A stretch of 9,099 nt of DNA from an uncultured Collinsella sp. (GTDB lineage: Bacteria; Actinomycetota; Coriobacteriia; Coriobacteriales; Coriobacteriaceae): assembly GCA_900765185.1 (NCBI GenBank), contig CAAFQT010000095.1:1-9099 (forward strand), read 5' to 3'. Position numbers and translations under genes: made by a program. Position 1 is the first letter of the stretch. Every line of letters starts with the position of its first letter. The notes under the pieces were generated by a model. It saw nothing but the letters and a program-made list of their open reading frames with translations, made no database searches and was not told the origin of the DNA. Below, one piece after another: positions 5,473-9,099 of this stretch.

Positions 5473-7833
5473 CTAAGCCAACCCCAGCAATATGCCCGCC
5501 GAATGCACGACAAACGCCACGATCCAGGCAACGGCGACCTGAAACGCGAATACGGCCACGGCATAGCGCGCGCCCAACTCGCTCTTGACAGCGCCGATAG
5601 CGGCCACGCAAGGCGGGTACAGCAGCGTAAAGACCAAGAACACGTAGGCGGTAAACGGCGAAAACATGGTTGACAATGCCGCGGGCGAGGTTGCACCCAA
5701 AAGCACCGTGAGTGTCGAGATGACACTCTCCTTGGCGATAAGTCCGGTGACGAGCGCCGTCGAGGCGCGCCAGTCGCCAAAGCCGAGCGGGGCCAACACC
5801 GGCGCGATGATGCTACCCAGACCGGCAAGCAGGCTTTGCGACTGGTCGGCGACCACATTAAAGCGGATATCGAACGTCTGCAGGAACCAGATGACCACCG
5901 TAGCGGCAAAGATAATGGTAAAGGCCTTGGTGATGAAGTCCTTGGCCTTATCCCATGCCAGCATCACCGTCGTCTTGACGCTCGGCAGGCGGTAATTGGG
6001 AAGCTCCATGATAAACGGCACCGGGTCGCCCTTAAATGCCGTGCGGTTGAGCACCAAAGCCGCGATACAGCCGACCACGATACCGATCAGATAGAGCGAG
6101 ACCATGGCGGGAACCGTCGCCTGCGGGAAAAACGCCCCGCACAGCAAGCCGTAAACCGGCAACTTGGCTGAGCAGCTCATAAACGGCGTGAGCATGACCG
6201 TCATCTTGCGGTCGTGCTCGGATGGGAGCGTACGGGTCGACATGATAGCCGGCACGGTGCAGCCAAAACCGACGAGCATGGGCACAAAGCTGCGGCCCGA
6301 CAGGCCAAAGCGACGCAACACCTTATCCATGACAAAGGCCACGCGCGCCATGTATCCGGAGTCTTCCAGAATGGAGAGGAACAAAAAGAGCACGACGATA
6401 ATCGGCAGGAAGGTCAGCACGCTGCCCACACCCGTAAGCACGCCGTCGACAGCCAGCGAGCGCACTACGTCGTTGGTGCCGAACGCCTTGAGGCCCGCAT
6501 CGGCCGAGGCGATGATGGCAGCGATGCCGTCCTCCATGAGTCCCTGCAACGCCGCGCCGATCACGCCAAACGTCAGCCAAAAGACGAGGCCCATGATCAC
6601 CAGAAACGCCGGAATGGCTGTGTAACGACCTGTCAGGATGCGGTCAATCTTGACGGAGCGCACGTGCTCGCGGCTTTCGTGCGGCTTGACGACGCAACGC
6701 CCGCACACGTCGCCGATAAAGCTAAAACGCATATCGGCCAACGCAGATAGGCGGTCGGTGCCGGCCTCGCCCTCCATCTGGGTAATGATGTGCTCGATAG
6801 CGTCGAGCTCATTGCGATCCAGGTGAAGCGCCTCGGTTACCAGCTCATCGCCCTCGACCAGCTTGGTCGCCGCAAAGCGCACCGGGATGTGCGCCGTCAC
6901 GGCATGGTCCTCGATCAGGTTGGCAATGCCGTGGATGCAGCGATGCAGCGCACCGCCGTCCGGACCGTCGGGCACGCAAAAGTCCAGGCGACCAGGGCGC
7001 TCGCGGAACCGCGCCACGTGCAGGGCGTGGTCCACCAACTCGCCGATACCCTCGTTGCGGGCAGCGCTAATGGGAACAACGGGCACGCCCAACAGGCTCT
7101 CGAGCAGGTTGACGTCCACGGCGCCGCCGTTGGCGGTCACCTCGTCCATCATGTTGAGCGCGATGACCATGGGGCGGTCGAGCTCCATAAGCTGTAGCGT
7201 CAGGTACAGGTTGCGTTCGATATTGGTGGCGTCGATGATGTCGATGATGGCGTCGGGGTTTTCGTCAAGGATGAATTGACGGCTCACGATCTCTTCGCCC
7301 GTGTACGGCGACAGCGAATAGATGCCAGGCAGGTCGGTAACGCTTGCCTCGGGGTGGTTGCGGATGGTGCCATCTTTGCGGTCGACCGTCACGCCGGGAA
7401 AGTTACCGACGTGCTGGTTGGAGCCCGTCAGCTGGTTGAATAACGTGGTCTTGCCGCAGTTTTGGTTGCCGGCGAGGGCAAAGTGCAGCGGCGCGCCCTC
7501 GGGCACGGCCGTCTTTGCCGCACGGGGCGAATACGTCCCCTCGCCCAGGGCCGGATGCTCCGTCGTGCCGATTGCGGCGTTAGCGCGCGGACCCGTATCG
7601 GTGTCGTGAATACCCACGAGCTCGATGCGAGCGGCATCGTCCTTGCGCAGTGTCAACTCGTAGCCACGCAGGCGGATCTCGAGCGGATCGCCCATGGGGG
7701 CGTACTTCATCATGGTGACTTCGGTGCCCGGCGTTAGACCCATGTCCAAAATATGCTGTCGGAGTGCCTGATCGTCCGATGCCACCGATGCGACAACGGC
7801 GTCCTTTCCAATCTCGAGTGTATCGAGCTTCAC
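5473..7833 (-). CDS. feoB: Fused FeoA-FeoB ferrous iron transporter
   Basis: A 786-residue fusion for GTP-dependent Fe2+ uptake across the cytoplasmic membrane. Residues 1-73 are a FeoA SH3-like domain (HILDMGLTPGTEV near the start, LRGYELTLRKDDA near the end). A polar linker (about 74-115) joins it to the FeoB G domain: G1 GNQNCGKT (122-129), switch Thr149 in FPGVTV, G3 DLPG (167-170), G4 NMMD (227-230), G5 SA (256-257). A helical GDI-type region follows, to about 400. The membrane domain carries LEDSGYMAR (489-497) and the two conserved gate motifs, GFGCTVPAI (522-530, Cys525) and MSCSAKLPVYG (552-562, Cys554). Translation starts at a GTG (7833) with GGGGGAGGA at 7842-7850. No separate feoA or feoC gene is nearby. 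A candidate promoter (7923-7952) and a tandem operator (7875-7908) lie upstream, and the hairpin at 5398-5431 ends the unit. Confidence 0.96.
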   Translation of the reverse strand: MKLDTLEIGKDAVVASVASDDQALRQHILDMGLTPGTEVTMMKYAPMGDPLEIRLRGYELTLRKDDAARIELVGIHDTDTGPRANAAIGTTEHPALGEGTYSPRAAKTAVPEGAPLHFALAGNQNCGKTTLFNQLTGSNQHVGNFPGVTVDRKDGTIRNHPEASVTDLPGIYSLSPYTGEEIVSRQFILDENPDAIIDIIDATNIERNLYLTLQLMELDRPMVIALNMMDEVTANGGAVDVNLLESLLGVPVVPISAARNEGIGELVDHALHVARFRERPGRLDFCVPDGPDGGALHRCIHGIANLIEDHAVTAHIPVRFAATKLVEGDELVTEALHLDRNELDAIEHIITQMEGEAGTDRLSALADMRFSFIGDVCGRCVVKPHESREHVRSVKIDRILTGRYTAIPAFLVIMGLVFWLTFGVIGAALQGLMEDGIAAIIASADAGLKAFGTNDVVRSLAVDGVLTGVGSVLTFLPIIVVLFLFLSILEDSGYMARVAFVMDKVLRRFGLSGRSFVPMLVGFGCTVPAIMSTRTLPSEHDRKMTVMLTPFMSCSAKLPVYGLLCGAFFPQATVPAMVSLYLIGIVVGCIAALVLNRTAFKGDPVPFIMELPNYRLPSVKTTVMLAWDKAKDFITKAFTIIFAATVVIWFLQTFDIRFNVVADQSQSLLAGLGSIIAPVLAPLGFGDWRASTALVTGLIAKESVISTLTVLLGATSPAALSTMFSPFTAYVFLVFTLLYPPCVAAIGAVKSELGARYAVAVFAFQVAVAWIVAFVVHSAGILLGLA

Positions 7834-7874
7834 GTCCGTGTTCCTCCCCCGGCGCCCACAGGGCGTTGTATTTA

Positions 7875-7908
7875 GTTTACCATGGCTAACCGTTTGCCAT
7901 GGCTAACC
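7875..7908. promoter_or_regulatory. Tandem 17-bp near-palindromes, probable metalloregulator operator of feoAB
   Basis: GTTTACCATGGCTAACC (7875-7891) is followed without a gap by GTTTGCCATGGCTAACC (7892-7908). The two copies differ at one base. Each contains a near-palindrome around CCATGG; in the second copy 14 of 16 positions are symmetric. The element lies 42-75 nt upstream of the feoAB start and just downstream of the predicted transcription start. On the minus strand the half-site GGTTAGCC is also found in DtxR/IdeR iron boxes, although the whole site is not a canonical DtxR, MntR or Fur box. Iron-dependent repression is an inference from position and symmetry. Confidence 0.6.
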
Positions 7909-7922
7909 AATTTTAAGCTTAC

Positions 7923-7952
7923 ATGATAGCGTGAACACACAACGACGTTCAA
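7923..7952 (-). promoter_or_regulatory. Candidate sigma-70-type promoter of feoAB
   Basis: On the minus strand TTGAAC (7947-7952) and TATCAT (7923-7928) are separated by 18 nt. Transcription would start near 7916, immediately before the tandem palindromes at 7875-7908, so a bound repressor could block initiation or early elongation. The -10 matches consensus at five of six bases and the -35 at four of six. Confidence 0.45.
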
Positions 7953-7991
7953 TCAGCAGATTGGCGCAATGGGGACAGGCAGGAGAGTTCA

Positions 7992-8199
7992 GGGCCATAG
8001 TTTCCCGATGAGGCCTCTCGGGGAAACTACATCCCAGAATTCTGGCTCGAAACGGGATATGTTTTCCCAAACAGGCCTCTTACGGAAAATGCATCCCGGA
8101 ATCCCCACTCGAAACGGGACGCACTTTCCCAGTCGAGGCCCTATGGGAAACTGCGTCCCACCTTGAAGGGGGGACTGGGATGCAGTTTCCGAACGGGAC
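7992..8199. repeat. Tandem array of 62-bp hairpin units (three full, one truncated)
   Basis: Three units start at 7992, 8054 and 8116. Each has a 15-nt left arm, a 14-nt loop, a 15-nt right arm and an 18-nt spacer (17 nt after the third). A fourth left arm, GGGATGCAGTTTCC, occurs at 8177-8190 without its partner. Full hairpins span 7992-8035, 8054-8097 and 8116-8159; in the third, 14 of 15 stem positions pair. All loops contain AGGCC, and the first two spacers end in CTCGAAAC. Stem positions 5, 7 and 9 change on both sides between units so that pairing is largely kept. The period is not a multiple of three, and the array lies between the esterase terminator and the feoAB promoter, so it is not coding. 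Its function is unknown. Confidence 0.8.
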
Positions 8200-8210
8200 A
8201 TCAAAAACGA

Positions 8211-8277
8211 AGTTGCGGTGGAATAGTTCCTGGATGGACTGGTTGATGCCCCAGATAGGAACTATTTCACCGCAAGT
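8211..8277 (-). terminator. Long inverted-repeat hairpin, probable terminator of the esterase gene (copy 2 of a dispersed repeat)
   Basis: TTGCGGTGGAATAGTTCC (8213-8230) pairs with 8258-8275 over 18 positions with one G-T wobble, and a further T-A and G-T pair extend it inward. CTGG (8239-8242) and CCAG (8251-8254) can form an inner stem. It begins 27 nt after the esterase stop. In the minus-strand direction the stem is followed within a few bases by TTTTT, fitting an intrinsic terminator. The outer part is shared with the hairpin at 4074-4140 while the inner stem differs. Confidence 0.68.
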
Positions 8278-8304
8278 TATTGAAGGGCTGGGATGCCCGT
8301 CCTC

Positions 8305-9077
8305 TTACAGATGGCGCTCCAGGAAGCGGAAGGCTAGGCGAATCCAAGGGCGGACCGCCACCTGCTTGTCCTCGTTGTCGACCGCGGTGTTGGCGTTGCC
8401 GAGCGAAAGGCCGTGACCACCCTGGTCGAAGACGTGCATCTCGCATGCAACGCCCTCCTCGGCCATGCGCTGCGCAAACGGGTAGACCTGCGCGATCGGC
8501 GCCGTCTTGTCGTCGGACACGCCCCACACAAAGGTCGGTGGCATCTGACGCGAAACATGCGTGGTGGGGCAGATGTCGGCCAGATGCTCGTCAGTTGCCT
8601 CGCCGCCCGTCACCATCGACAGGTAGTCGTTGAGCAAATCGCGCCCCGTCTTGCCGCCCGTCTTGGGCACACGCAAGTCAATGCGCGGATCGCGCGTCTG
8701 CATGTCGCGCACATAGGCAAAGTCGAGCAATGGATAGCCCAGCACCACGGCATCGGGACGAATGTCGTCCGGACGCGCCCCGGCAAGTGCCGCGAAGGGG
8801 CCGGTCTTCCACTGTGTTGCCAGCGAGGCGCAAATCATGCCGCCAGCAGAAAAGCCCACGACGCACACGCGCTTGGGATCGACATGCCACTCGTCAGCGT
8901 TGGCGCGCACCGTGGCGACCATCTTGGCAAGATCTGCCTGGGGGTGCGGAAAGCTCACGTCACCCGTAGAACTCGTGACATAGTTGAGCACAAAGGCCTG
9001 GTAGCCGCGGTCCAAAAATGCAAACGCCACCGGGTCCTGCTCGTGCGGAGCGATATGCGTAAACCCGCCTCCGCCGC
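8305..9077 (-). CDS. Alpha/beta-hydrolase esterase (Aes/BD-FAE-like), 5' end missing
   Basis: Carboxylesterase-type hydrolase, probably cytoplasmic, cut off at its N-terminus by the contig end. The reading frame is open up to the adapter at 9078. A GTG at 9030 is not the real start, because the 15 residues before it contain the family oxyanion-hole motif GGGGF (9061-9075) followed by THIAPHEQDPV. Counting from that GTG, the catalytic triad is Ser61 in GFSAGG, Asp174 in VSDDKTAP and His206 in GGHGLSL, in the usual order and spacing. Typical members are about 270-300 residues, so only a short N-terminal piece seems to be lost. Known relatives act on acetyl or feruloyl esters of plant polysaccharides or on small acyl esters; the substrate here is undetermined. 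The hairpin at 8211-8277 probably terminates it. Confidence 0.88.
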
Positions 9078-9099
9078 AGATCGGAAGAGCGTCGTGTAG
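9078..9099 (+). other. Illumina TruSeq adapter read-through at contig end
   Basis: The final 22 bases read AGATCGGAAGAGC followed directly by GTCGTGTAG. This is an exact match to the start of the standard Illumina universal adapter as I know it. It is a sequencing artefact and not genomic DNA; it ends the usable sequence at 9077 and interrupts the esterase gene. Confidence 0.95.

Noticed and set aside
7992..8199. CRISPR array
   Set aside because: The units are near-identical throughout, including the spacers, and each is a long hairpin; there are no invariant short repeats with unique spacers and no cas genes.
7969..8204. Small open frames across the hairpin array on both strands
   Set aside because: The 62-bp period is not a multiple of three, so repeats fall in different frames, and the conserved feature is base pairing rather than protein sequence.

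Overview
The window is GC-rich, gene-dense bacterial chromosome. It most resembles a gut Coriobacteriia member of the Collinsella type. That placement is inferred from the look of the proteins (GH13 enzyme, FeoA-FeoB fusion, SotB-like exporter) and from strong AAGGAGG-type ribosome binding sites; no database search was possible. The last 22 bases (9078-9099) match the Illumina TruSeq adapter, so the window runs to a contig end and only 1-9077 should be read as genome.

Layout. 1-163 holds no supported gene. 164-1300 (-) is a class I/II PLP aminotransferase. It is divergent from 1394-2062 (+), an unassigned protein that may be flavodoxin-like. That gene converges on a two-gene minus-strand operon and overlaps it by 4 bases at a shared TTAA. 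The operon is a GH13 alpha-glucan hydrolase (2626-4002) followed 3 nt later by a family 6 UDG-type DNA-deoxyinosine glycosylase (2059-2622). Next, all on the minus strand, are a SotB-like sugar efflux transporter (4156-5352), a fused FeoA-FeoB ferrous iron transporter (5473-7833), and the 3' part of an alpha/beta-hydrolase esterase (8305-9077), cut off by the contig end.

The genes are mostly ordinary: alpha-glucan and ester hydrolysis, sugar export, iron uptake, amino-acid metabolism and base-excision repair. The unusual content is between genes. (1) 7992-8176 carries three tandem hairpin units with an exact 62-bp period plus a truncated fourth arm. Stem positions co-vary between units, so structure seems to be maintained. 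(2) Two long inverted repeats, 4074-4140 and 8211-8277, share an outer sequence but have different, compensated inner stems. Each lies just downstream of a minus-strand gene and is followed by a T-rich tract, so they look like a dispersed repeat family used as terminators. (3) Two abutting 17-bp near-palindromes (7875-7908) lie between a candidate promoter and the feoAB start and look like a metalloregulator operator. (4) The promoter of the sugar exporter appears to be built into the feoAB terminator hairpin.

No CRISPR array, transposase, integrase, RNA gene or recognisable defence system was found.
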